Assembly (NCBI RefSeq): GCF_040730185.1
Contig: NZ_CP160402.1
Location: 2,728,001-2,792,000, forward strand
DNA: 64,000 nucleotides
Direction: 5' to 3'
Origin: Streptomyces sp. Je 1-332
GTDB taxonomy: Bacteria; Actinomycetota; Actinomycetes; Streptomycetales; Streptomycetaceae
This document shows positions 46,702-54,915 of this stretch, in pieces (positions within the stretch are counted from its first letter, which is position 1; every line of letters begins with the position of its first letter). The notes beneath the pieces were generated by a model that saw only the letters and a program-made list of their open reading frames with translations, had not been told where the DNA came from and made no database searches. Both the position numbers and the translations under genes were made by a program.

Positions 46702-47781
46702 GTGTTCCTGTCCGTCCTGTCAGCAGCCGGAACGGACCCGGACGACAAGAAGACACCGAAGTCCCCGACCCTCGAAGACGCCCAGGAGAGCGCGACGAAC
46801 GCCGCGAGCTGGGTCGAGCAGAACTGGTCGGCGTGGCTGGGCATCGGGCTTCGCATCCTGCTGATCGTCGCCGTCGCCGTCGTCCTGCGCGTGGTCATCC
46901 GGCGCTCGATCACCAAGCTCATCGAGCGCATGAACCGCACGGCGCAGTCCGTGAACGGTACGGCGCTCGGCGGTCTCCTCGTGAACGTGGAGCGCCGCCG
47001 CCAGCGCTCGCAGGCCATCGGTTCGGTGCTGCGCTCGGTGGCGTCGTTCCTGATCCTCGGCACCGCCGCGCTCATGATTCTGGGCACATTCCAGATCAAC
47101 CTCGCCCCGCTGCTCGCCTCGGCGGGTGTCGCGGGCGTGGCGATCGGCTTCGGCGCCCGCAACCTCGTCACGGACTTCCTCTCCGGCGTCTTCATGATCC
47201 TGGAGGACCAGTACGGCGTGGGCGACTCGATCGACGCGGGCGTGGCATCGGGCGAGGTCATCGAGGTCGGCCTGCGCGTGACCAAGCTGCGCGGCGACAA
47301 CGGCGAGATCTGGTACGTCCGCAACGGCGAGGTCAAGCGCATCGGCAACCTCAGCCAGGGCTGGTCCACGGCGGGCGTGGACGTCACCGTCCGCCCGGAC
47401 GAGGACCTGGAGAAGGTCAAGGCGAAGCTGGTCGAGGTCGGCGAGTCCATGGCCAAGGACGAGCCGTGGAACGAGCGCCTGTGGGGCCCGGTGGAGGTCC
47501 TCGGCCTGGACAGCGTGCTGCTCGACTCGATGGTCGTCCGGGTCTCCGCGAAGACGATGCCGGGCAACGCCCTCGGCGTGGAGCGCGAGCTGCGCTGGCG
47601 CATCAAGCAGGCGTTCGACGAGGTCGGCATCCGCATCGTGGGCGGCCTCCCGCTCCAGGCCATGGAGGAGGCGGCGGACCCGTCGGCAGCCGTGGCGGCC
47701 CCGTCGGCGTACGCGTCCGCGACCTCCCCGCAGTCCCTGGCGGCCTCCCCGATCACCCCGCCGCCGAACCTGGCGAAGTAG
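46702..47781 (+). CDS. Small-conductance mechanosensitive channel (MscS family)
   Basis: A 359-residue membrane channel: three N-terminal helices, pore helix region around LLASAGVAGVAIGFGARNLV, followed by the beta domain (VGDSIDAGVASGEVIEVGLR, split here by the conserved GD) and cytoplasmic cage. It releases solutes under hypo-osmotic shock. GTG 46702 lies eight bases after GGAGG. The 266-bp divergent region shared with the HNH gene contains several short hairpins, with no identified riboswitch. Confidence 0.9.
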   Translation: MFLSVLSAAGTDPDDKKTPKSPTLEDAQESATNAASWVEQNWSAWLGIGLRILLIVAVAVVLRVVIRRSITKLIERMNRTAQSVNGTALGGLLVNVERRRQRSQAIGSVLRSVASFLILGTAALMILGTFQINLAPLLASAGVAGVAIGFGARNLVTDFLSGVFMILEDQYGVGDSIDAGVASGEVIEVGLRVTKLRGDNGEIWYVRNGEVKRIGNLSQGWSTAGVDVTVRPDEDLEKVKAKLVEVGESMAKDEPWNERLWGPVEVLGLDSVLLDSMVVRVSAKTMPGNALGVERELRWRIKQAFDEVGIRIVGGLPLQAMEEAADPSAAVAAPSAYASATSPQSLAASPITPPPNLAK

Positions 47782-47826
47782 CTCCCGCCGAGGAGATCCC
47801 CCCTCGGACGCACCCCGTGCAACAGC

Positions 47827-47865
47827 ACGCCCCCGCAGGTAACGAGTTGGTTGCCGCGGGGGCGT
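47827..47865 (+). terminator. Hairpin after the MscS gene
   Basis: ACGCCCCCGC (47827-47836) pairs perfectly with 47856-47865, followed by a short T-containing stretch. Confidence 0.75.
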
Positions 47866-47912
47866 TCGCTATTGACGGCCTGTTCAGGCCGGCCGTACGG
47901 TCCTCACCAATT

Positions 47913-47933
47913 GGAAAGTTTCCTAACAGTTAG
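47913..47933 (+). promoter_or_regulatory. Candidate CsnR operator upstream of csnR
   Basis: Two overlapping perfect palindromes: GGAAAGTTTCC (47913-47923) and CTAACAGTTAG (47923-47933). ROK regulators commonly bind such A/T-centred palindromes, and the chitosanase regulator CsnR is known to bind GAAA/TTTC-type sites. It lies 35 bp upstream of the start codon, so it probably mediates autoregulation of the operon. Confidence 0.65.
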
Positions 47934-47967
47934 CGACCGGCCAAGCCGACCAAAGTAAGGTGACGTC

Positions 47968-49137
47968 ATGGCAGCAGCGGGCAGCACTCCGGGCACCCCG
48001 AGCGTCCTGCGTGCCATGAACGACCGGGCCGTGCTGGATCTTCTCGTCGCGCACGGGCCCCTCACCCGCACCCGCATCGGCGAGCTGACCGGGCTCTCCA
48101 AGCCCACCACCTCACAGCTTCTCGGGCGGCTCGAAGCGGCCGGGCTCGTGCACACCACCGGCAGCCTCAGCGGCCGCCCTGGACCCAACGCGCTGCTGTA
48201 CGAGATCGATCCGGGCGCCGGACATGTCGCCGCGCTGTCCGCCGATCCCACCGGGATCACCGCTCTCGTCGCCGACATCACCGGCACCGTCATCGGCCAG
48301 GCCCGCGTCGAGGCGGACGCCGTGGCCGAGGATGTGCGCCACCGCACCGCCCAGCTGGTCGCGGAGGCCGTCGACGAGGCACTGCGCCAGGCTGGGCTCG
48401 GCCACGACGACCTGCGGGCCGCCGTCATCGGCACCCCCGGAGCCATCGACCCGCACACGGGTCAGCTGCGCTACGCCCCGCACCTGCCGGGCTGGCACTC
48501 GCGGACGCTGCGCGACGATCTCGCCGCCGTCCTCGGCACGCCCGTCGTCATCGAGAACGACGTGAACCTCGCCGCCGTCGCCGAGCAGTACGAGGGCGCC
48601 GCCCAGGACCACGACAACTACGTGCTCACCTGGGTCGACGACGGGGTCGGAGCCGCCATCGTGCTCGGCGGCACCCTGCTGCGCGGCGCGACCGGCGGCG
48701 CCGGCGAGATCGGCTACATGCCGCTGCCGGGCGCCCCGTTGGCGCACGGCGGCCCCGAGGCGACGCGTGGCCCGGACGGGGGCGGCGGCTTCCAGAGCCT
48801 GGTCTGCGCCCCGGTCGTACGCCAACTCGCGGGCGGCGCCGCTACGTTGGCGGACGCCTTCGCCGATGACTCCGTGCTCGACGAGGTGGCTCGGCGCCTC
48901 GCCACCGGCATCGCCGCGGTCGTCGCCGTCGTCGACCCCGAACTCGTCGTGCTCTCCGGCTCGGTGGCCCAGGCCGGCGGCGACAAGCTGCGCGTACGGG
49001 TCGAGGAGGAGCTGACCGGGTTGGCGCTGCCCCGCCCCAATGTCCGTATCAGCGAACTCGACGGCGACCCGATCCTCACCGGCGCCCTGCGCTCGGCCCT
49101 CACGCAGGCGCGCGACCAGGTCTTCGACACGGCCTGA
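47968..49137 (+). CDS. csnR: ROK family transcriptional regulator, CsnR-like
   Basis: A 389-residue regulator: N-terminal winged helix (RTRIGELTGLSKPTTSQLL) and a C-terminal ROK domain with the ATP-site region VIENDVNLAA and LGGTLLRGATGGAGEIGYM (in parts). The ROK zinc-binding Cys cluster is reduced, so a typical metal site is not obvious. It is the first gene of a sugar uptake operon whose order matches csnR-csnEFGHK. CsnR represses the operon and chitosanase genes until glucosamine oligosaccharides appear. The operator-like palindromes lie just upstream. Confidence 0.83.
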   Translation: MAAAGSTPGTPSVLRAMNDRAVLDLLVAHGPLTRTRIGELTGLSKPTTSQLLGRLEAAGLVHTTGSLSGRPGPNALLYEIDPGAGHVAALSADPTGITALVADITGTVIGQARVEADAVAEDVRHRTAQLVAEAVDEALRQAGLGHDDLRAAVIGTPGAIDPHTGQLRYAPHLPGWHSRTLRDDLAAVLGTPVVIENDVNLAAVAEQYEGAAQDHDNYVLTWVDDGVGAAIVLGGTLLRGATGGAGEIGYMPLPGAPLAHGGPEATRGPDGGGGFQSLVCAPVVRQLAGGAATLADAFADDSVLDEVARRLATGIAAVVAVVDPELVVLSGSVAQAGGDKLRVRVEEELTGLALPRPNVRISELDGDPILTGALRSALTQARDQVFDTA

Positions 49138-49190
49138 GCCGTCTTTCGCGCACCACCGAAACCGCCCCTCCCCCGTAAAGGAAGTCCGCC

Positions 49191-50531
49191 ATGCCGCGAT
49201 GGCGCATGCCCATCTGCGCGTCCGCGGCGCTCGCCGCAGCCGGTCTCCTGCTCTCCGGCTGCGCCAACCCGAGCGTCGGCAGCGCGAACGACGACCCGAC
49301 CGCGCCGGTCACCCTGAAGTTCTGGCACGGCTGGTCGACCCCCGGCGAGGTCAAGGCCGTCGACGACAGCATCGCCCGCTTCGAGAAGCTGCACCCGAAC
49401 ATCGACGTGCAGGCCACCGGGAACGTCTCCGACGCGACCGTCAACCAGGCCCTGCGCGCGGGCGGCGACAAGGCCCCGGACGTGGTGTCGTCCTTCACCA
49501 CCAACAACGTCGGCCAGTACTGCGACTCCGGGATGTGGGCGGACCTCGACCCGTTCATGAAGAAGACCGGGCTCGACAAGCGCAAGACGTTCCCCAAGAC
49601 GCTGCTCGACTACACGAGTTACCAAGGCAACCAGTGCGCTCTGCCGCTACTCGCGGACGCCTTCGGGATGTACTACAACAAGGACGCCTACAAGAAGGCG
49701 GGCATCGAACGGCCGCCCCGCACGATGTCCGAGTTCGAAGAGGTCTCCAAGAAGCTGACCATCCGCGACGGCAAGGACTCGTACAAGCAGGTCGGGTACA
49801 TGCCCAACTTCCGCTTCTACCAGAACAGTCCGGACCGGCTCTTCGCGCAGTGGGGCCCCCAGTACTTCGACGCCGACGGTGACGCGCGGCTCGCCGACGA
49901 GCCGTCGTCGTACAAGTTCTTCAAGACCACGCGGCAACTGGCCGACGCGCAGGGCGGGTTCAGCGACCTGGAGAAGTTCCGGATGTCGTTCGGCGACGAG
50001 ATGTCCAGCCAGAACGCCTTCCTCACCGGCAAGGTGGCCATGCATCTCGACGGTGAGTGGCGCGGCCTGATGCTGGACGAGGCGAAGGCCAAGTTCGACT
50101 GGGGCGTGGCCCCGCTGCCCGTCCCGGACGACCAGGCCGACACCTACGGGCGTGGCTTCATCACCGGCACCGTCGCCGGGATCGCGCACAGCAGCAAGCA
50201 CCAGAACGCCGCGTGGGAGCTGGTGCGGTTCCTGACCGCGGACACCAAGCAGGTCGTGAACTTCGCGAACGCCATCCACAACGTGCCCTCCACGTTCGCG
50301 GCGCTCAAGTCCCCCGACCTGGACGCCGATCCGACCTTCCGGACCTTCTTCGACATCCTGGAGAACAAGCACAGCAAGGCCCTGCCGCCCTCCGTCAACG
50401 GCGGCGCCTACGTCGTCTCCCTGATGGACTTCGCGTACTCCGTGGAGGCCGGGCGCGTCCCCGACCTGCGCAAGGGCCTGAAGAAGCTCGACGATCAGAT
50501 CGACGCCGACACCCTCCAGTCGAAGAGCTGA
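49191..50531 (+). CDS. csnE: ABC transporter solute-binding lipoprotein, CsnE-like
   Basis: A 446-residue family 1 sugar-binding lipoprotein. The lipobox LLSGC follows a short signal peptide, so the mature protein is anchored in the outer face of the membrane. The fold region LKFWHGWSTPGEVKAVDD is typical of this class. It should capture oligosaccharides, probably glucosamine oligomers by operon similarity, and deliver them to the two permeases. GGAAG precedes ATG 49191. Confidence 0.87.
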   Translation: MPRWRMPICASAALAAAGLLLSGCANPSVGSANDDPTAPVTLKFWHGWSTPGEVKAVDDSIARFEKLHPNIDVQATGNVSDATVNQALRAGGDKAPDVVSSFTTNNVGQYCDSGMWADLDPFMKKTGLDKRKTFPKTLLDYTSYQGNQCALPLLADAFGMYYNKDAYKKAGIERPPRTMSEFEEVSKKLTIRDGKDSYKQVGYMPNFRFYQNSPDRLFAQWGPQYFDADGDARLADEPSSYKFFKTTRQLADAQGGFSDLEKFRMSFGDEMSSQNAFLTGKVAMHLDGEWRGLMLDEAKAKFDWGVAPLPVPDDQADTYGRGFITGTVAGIAHSSKHQNAAWELVRFLTADTKQVVNFANAIHNVPSTFAALKSPDLDADPTFRTFFDILENKHSKALPPSVNGGAYVVSLMDFAYSVEAGRVPDLRKGLKKLDDQIDADTLQSKS

Positions 50532-50546
50532 GCTGAGGACCCCGCC

Positions 50547-51482
50547 ATGGCAATGACCCTCTCCAACCCCGCGCGCCGCAGACTGCGCACGCTCGGTTTC
50601 CTCTCCCCCTGGCTGGTCGGCTTCAGCGTCTTCTTCGCGTACCCGCTGATCGCCACCGTCTACTTCTCGTTCATGCACTACAACCAGATCAAGGAGCCCA
50701 CCTTCGTGGGCCTCCGCAACTGGACGTACGTGTTCGAGCAGATGCCCCTGTTCGGCCCCGCCCTGTGGAACACCCTCTGGCTCGTCGTGATCATGGTGGC
50801 CCTGCGGGTGGTCTTCGGGCTCTCGCTCGGGCTGCTCATCACGAAGATCAAGACGGGGGCCGGCTTCTTCCGCACCGCCTTCTACATCCCCTACCTCGCG
50901 CCGCCGGTGGCCGCCACCGTGGCCTTCGTCTTCCTGCTCAATCCGGGCTCCGGGCCGGTGAACGAGATCCTCGGCGCGGTCGGGATCTCCGGGCCCAACT
51001 GGTTCAACGACCCCGACACCGCCAAGCCCTCGCTGGTGCTGCTCTCCCTGTGGGGCATCGGCGACCTGATGGTGATCTTCATGGCCGCGCTGCTCGACGT
51101 GCCGAAGGAGCAGTACGAGGCCGCGGAGCTCGACGGCGCGGGCGCGTTCGCCAAGTTCCGTTACGTCACCTGGCCCGCGATCACGCCGATCGTAATGTTC
51201 GCGGTGGTCACGGGCGTCGTGCAGACCATGCAGTACTACACGCAGGCCCTGGTCGCGGGGAAGGTCGCATCCGGCGTCAACATCGGCCCCGGGTCGGTCA
51301 TCCAGCCCGGCTACCCGGAGCACTCGACCCTCACGGTCCCCCAGCTCGTCTACCAGATGGGCTTCCAGAACTTCAACACCGGCGCCGCGTGCGTGCTCTC
51401 GCTCGTGCTCTTCGCCATCGCCATGGCCGTGACGATGCTCCTGATGCGCAAGCGCTCCGGGCTGCTCTCGGCGGAGGACTGA
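50547..51482 (+). CDS. csnF: ABC sugar permease, CsnF-like
   Basis: A 311-residue, six-helix permease of the MalF type. The EAA loop reads EQYEAAELDGAGAFAKF, the contact site for the ATPase. It follows the binding-protein gene by 15 bp and precedes csnG by 6 bp. No ATPase gene is in the operon; Streptomyces sugar importers of this class are normally driven by the shared ATPase MsiK encoded elsewhere. Confidence 0.88.
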   Translation: MAMTLSNPARRRLRTLGFLSPWLVGFSVFFAYPLIATVYFSFMHYNQIKEPTFVGLRNWTYVFEQMPLFGPALWNTLWLVVIMVALRVVFGLSLGLLITKIKTGAGFFRTAFYIPYLAPPVAATVAFVFLLNPGSGPVNEILGAVGISGPNWFNDPDTAKPSLVLLSLWGIGDLMVIFMAALLDVPKEQYEAAELDGAGAFAKFRYVTWPAITPIVMFAVVTGVVQTMQYYTQALVAGKVASGVNIGPGSVIQPGYPEHSTLTVPQLVYQMGFQNFNTGAACVLSLVLFAIAMAVTMLLMRKRSGLLSAED

Positions 51483-51488
51483 GGACTC

Positions 51489-52397
51489 ATGACGACCACG
51501 ACTCTCGGCGCGCCGACCGCGCCCGCCCCCGTCCCGCACAAGCAGCGCGGCCCCGCCGCCGCCCGCGCCCGCCGCAAGCGGGTCCTGCACTGGATCGCCG
51601 TGCACAGCGTGGCGATAGCCGTCGCGCTGCTCTTCGTCCTGCCCTTCGTCTTCGTCTTCCTTACGTCGGTGATGAGCGACTCGCAGGCGATGAGCGGCGA
51701 CCTGTGGCCCGACTCCTGGCACTGGTCCAACTACAAGGCCGTGTTCGAGACGCCGGGCTTCCTGGACTGGTGGCGCAACTCGCTCATGTACGCGGGCCTC
51801 GGCACCCTCTTCACCGTCTGCTCGGCGATCCCCGTGGCGTACGCGCTCGCCAAGTTCCGCTTCCGCGGCCGGCGCACCGCGATGCTGCTTGTCATCTCCA
51901 CGATGATGCTGCCGCCGCAGGTCATCGTGATCCCGATGTACCTGGTGTGGGCCCAGCAGTTCCACCTGTCGGGCACGTTGTGGCCGCTGATCATCCCGAT
52001 GGCGTTCGGCGACGCGTACTCGATCTTCCTGCTGAGGCAGTTCCTCCTGACCATCCCCAAGGAGTACATCGAGTCGGCGAAGGTCGACGGCTGCGGCGAG
52101 TTCCGCACGATGATCAAGATCGTCGTCCCGATGGCCAAGCCCGGTATCGCCGCCATCGCGCTCTTCCAGTTCTTCTACTGCTGGAACGACTACTTCGGAC
52201 CGCAGATCTACGCGGCCCAGAACCCCGGCGCCTGGACGCTCAGTTACGGCCTGGAATCGTTCAAGAGCGCCCACAGCGTCAACTGGAACATGACCATGGC
52301 GGCGACCCTGCTCGTCATGGCGCCGGTCATCATCATCTTCTTCTTCGCACAAAAGGCCTTCGTCGAAGGCGTCACCCTCACCGGAGTAAAGGGCTGA
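51489..52397 (+). CDS. csnG: ABC sugar permease, CsnG-like
   Basis: A 302-residue, six-helix permease of the MalG type with EAA loop KEYIESAKVDGCGEFRT. It pairs with the upstream permease to form the importer channel. It is 6 bp after csnF and 8 bp before the GH4 gene. Confidence 0.88.
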   Translation: MTTTTLGAPTAPAPVPHKQRGPAAARARRKRVLHWIAVHSVAIAVALLFVLPFVFVFLTSVMSDSQAMSGDLWPDSWHWSNYKAVFETPGFLDWWRNSLMYAGLGTLFTVCSAIPVAYALAKFRFRGRRTAMLLVISTMMLPPQVIVIPMYLVWAQQFHLSGTLWPLIIPMAFGDAYSIFLLRQFLLTIPKEYIESAKVDGCGEFRTMIKIVVPMAKPGIAAIALFQFFYCWNDYFGPQIYAAQNPGAWTLSYGLESFKSAHSVNWNMTMAATLLVMAPVIIIFFFAQKAFVEGVTLTGVKG

Positions 52398-52405
52398 GAA
52401 CCGAT

Positions 52406-53671
52406 ATGAAGCTCGCAGTGGTCGGCGGAGGGTCGACCTACACACCCGAACTCATCGACGGATTCGCGCGGTTGAGGGACACCCTGCCGATCGAGGAGCT
52501 CGTCCTCGTCGACCCCGCCGCCGACCGTCTCGACCTCGTCGGGGGCCTGGCACGGCGCATCTTCGCCAAGCAGGGGCACCCCGGCCGCATCGTCACCACC
52601 TCCGACGTGGACGCGGGCGTCGCGGACGCCGACGCGGTCCTGCTCCAGCTCCGTGTCGGCGGGCAGGCGGCCCGCCAACAGGACGAGACGTGGCCCCTGG
52701 AGTGCGGCTGCGTCGGCCAGGAGACCACCGGCGCGGGCGGCCTGGCGAAGGCCCTGCGCACCGTGCCGGTCGTCCTGGACATCGCCGAGCGCGTACGCCG
52801 TACGAATCCGAACGCGTGGATCATCGACTTCACCAACCCGGTGGGCATCGTCACCCGGGCACTGCTCCAGGCCGGGCACAAGGCCGTCGGCCTGTGCAAC
52901 GTGGCGATCGGCTTCCAGCGGAAGTTCGCCAAGCTGCTCGACGTCGCGCCGGGCGAGGTCCATCTGGACCACGTCGGCCTCAACCACCTCACCTGGGAGA
53001 CGGGCGTACGTCTGGGGGGTCCGGGCGGCGAGGACATCCTGCCCAAGCTGCTCGCCGAGCACGGGGACGCGGTCGCCGCCGACCTGCGCATGCCGCGCGA
53101 GATCGTCGACCGGCTCGGCGTCGTGCCCTCGTACTACCTGCGGTACTTCTACCAGCATGACGCGGTGGTCGAGGAGCTGCGGACCAAGCCGTCGCGCGCC
53201 GCCGAAGTGGCAGCGATGGAGCGCGAGTTGCTGGAGATGTACGGCGACCCGACGCTCGACGAGAAGCCGGAGCTGCTCGCCAAGCGCGGCGGCGCCTTCT
53301 ACTCGGAGGCGGCCGTGGACCTCGCGGCCTCGCTGCTCGGCAACGGGGGCAGCCCGCACCAGGTGGTGAACACCGTCAACAACGGCACGCTGCCGTTCCT
53401 GCCGGACGACGCCGTGATCGAGGTGCAGGCCACGGTCGACGGCACGGGTGCCAAGCCCCTGGCGGTGCCGAAGCTCGACCCGCTGTACGCGGGGCTCATC
53501 GCCAACGTCACCGGCTACGAGGACCTGGCACTCCAGGCCGCCCTGCACGGCGGCCGCGACCGCGTCTTCAGGGCGCTGCTCGCCCACCCGCTGGTCGGCC
53601 AGTACGCGTACGCGGAAGCGCTCACCGACCGGCTCATCGCGCACAACCGGGAGCACCTGGCGTGGGCGTAG
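52406..53671 (+). CDS. csnH: GH4 family glycosidase (6-phospho-beta-glucosidase-like), CsnH-like
   Basis: A 421-residue NAD- and metal-dependent hydrolase. It starts with the NAD-binding MKLAVVGGGSTYTPEL and carries the metal/active-site regions CGCVGQETTGAGG, DFTNPVGIVTR and GLCNVAIGF. GH4 enzymes oxidise the sugar C3 transiently during hydrolysis. In this operon it probably splits imported glucosamine oligosaccharides, perhaps without a prior phosphate since import is by an ABC transporter. ATG 52406 follows the csnG stop by 8 bp; the long frame before it is shadow of the permease genes. Confidence 0.87.
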   Translation: MKLAVVGGGSTYTPELIDGFARLRDTLPIEELVLVDPAADRLDLVGGLARRIFAKQGHPGRIVTTSDVDAGVADADAVLLQLRVGGQAARQQDETWPLECGCVGQETTGAGGLAKALRTVPVVLDIAERVRRTNPNAWIIDFTNPVGIVTRALLQAGHKAVGLCNVAIGFQRKFAKLLDVAPGEVHLDHVGLNHLTWETGVRLGGPGGEDILPKLLAEHGDAVAADLRMPREIVDRLGVVPSYYLRYFYQHDAVVEELRTKPSRAAEVAAMERELLEMYGDPTLDEKPELLAKRGGAFYSEAAVDLAASLLGNGGSPHQVVNTVNNGTLPFLPDDAVIEVQATVDGTGAKPLAVPKLDPLYAGLIANVTGYEDLALQAALHGGRDRVFRALLAHPLVGQYAYAEALTDRLIAHNREHLAWA

Positions 53672-53673
53672 GC

Positions 53674-54654
53674 ATGAGCGTGCTCGCGATCGACGCGGGC
53701 AACAGCAAGACCGACGTCGCGGTGGTCGCGGCCGATGGCACCGTCGTCGGCGCGGCCCGCGGCGGCGGGTTCCAGCCGCCCCAGGTCGGCGTCGAGACCG
53801 CGGTGGACATTCTGGAGGAGGCGGTGACGCGGGCCCTGGCCGAGGCGGGCACCGACGCCGTCGGGCATGTGTCCGCCTGTCTCGCCAACGCCGATCTCCC
53901 GGTCGAGGAGCGGGAGTTGGGCCTTGCGCTGCGCCGCCGCGCGTGGGGCCCTTCCGTCGACGTACGCAACGACACCTTCGCCATCCTGCGGGCCGGGCTC
54001 CTGGAGGACGCCGAGCCGCGGGGCGTCGCCGTGGTGTGCGGGGCCGGCATCAACTGCGTGGGCATGCTGCCCGACGGGCGCACCGCGCGCTTCCCCGCCA
54101 TCGGCCGGATCTCCGGCGACTGGGGCGGCGGTGGCGGCCTCGCCGAGGAGGCGCTCTGGTACGCGGCGCGGGCGGAGGACGGCCGCGGCGATGCGACCGC
54201 GCTGCGGGAGACCTTGCCCGCGCACTTCGGCCTGCCCTCCATGTACGCGCTGATCGAGGCCCTGCACCTGGGCTCCATCGCCCCCGTACGGCGGCACGAG
54301 CTGACGCCGGTGCTCTTCGCGACGGCGGCGGCGGGTGACGCGGTGGCGCGCGCCCTGGTGGACCGGATGGCCGACGAGGTCGTCGCCATGTCGACCGTGG
54401 CCCTGGACCGCCTCGGCCTGCTCGGCGAGGAGACTCCGGTGCTGCTCGGCGGCAGCGTCCTCGCCGCCCGGCATCCGCAACTGGACGACCGCGTACGGGC
54501 TTTGCTGGCCGAGCGGGCGCCCAAGGCGGTGGCCAGGGTGGTCGTCGCCCGTCCGGTGCTCGGCGCGGCGCTGCTCGGCCTTGACCAGGTGGGGGCGCCG
54601 ACCGAGGTGCACGCGCGCGTGCGGGGGCACTACGAGAGTGGCGTGGGAGCCTGA
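53674..54654 (+). CDS. csnK: BadF/BadG-type sugar kinase (N-acetylglucosamine/glucosamine kinase-like), CsnK-like
   Basis: A 326-residue ASKHA-fold ATPase: phosphate-1 motif VLAIDAGNSKTDVAVV, later GVAVVCGAGINCVG and the adenosine-site region VLLGGSVLAARHP. It should phosphorylate amino sugars after hydrolysis by the GH4 enzyme. ATG 53674 lies 2 bp after the csnH stop; a GTG at 53662 would overlap csnH. It ends the operon. Confidence 0.85.
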   Translation: MSVLAIDAGNSKTDVAVVAADGTVVGAARGGGFQPPQVGVETAVDILEEAVTRALAEAGTDAVGHVSACLANADLPVEERELGLALRRRAWGPSVDVRNDTFAILRAGLLEDAEPRGVAVVCGAGINCVGMLPDGRTARFPAIGRISGDWGGGGGLAEEALWYAARAEDGRGDATALRETLPAHFGLPSMYALIEALHLGSIAPVRRHELTPVLFATAAAGDAVARALVDRMADEVVAMSTVALDRLGLLGEETPVLLGGSVLAARHPQLDDRVRALLAERAPKAVARVVVARPVLGAALLGLDQVGAPTEVHARVRGHYESGVGA

Positions 54655-54738
54655 GGCGGCCGAGTTCGTCGGCCGGGCAGGGAACCGATTCGCACTGGAT
54701 CGCGTATTCAAGGGCAGGGGTGGTGCGCGATCTTCGCG

Positions 54739-54798
54739 TGATCCGGGCAGGCATTCGCTGATCCGGGCAGGCTTCGCATGATCCGTACAGGTCTCCAG
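54739..54798 (+). repeat. 20-bp direct repeat, three units, before the glnX operon
   Basis: Units 54739-54758, 54759-54778 and 54779-54798 each begin TGATCC, the first two being nearly identical (TGATCCGGGCAGG) and the third diverged. The 20-bp period is about two helical turns. The array lies 118-177 bp before the first gene of the signalling operon. Confidence 0.75.
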
Positions 54799-54915
54799 GC
54801 GCAGTGATCAGAACAAGATCCAGTCAAGACCTGTGCGGATGTCGGTCCCTACGGCGATACTTGCCGCCGTGCACTTCTTCCCGCACCGCGCACGCCGGGC
54901 GGAAGTGAACGTCCG

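Noticed and set aside
50765..52405. Long in-frame extension upstream of the GH4 gene
   Set aside because: It runs out of frame through both permease genes; the GH4 domain begins exactly at ATG 52406.
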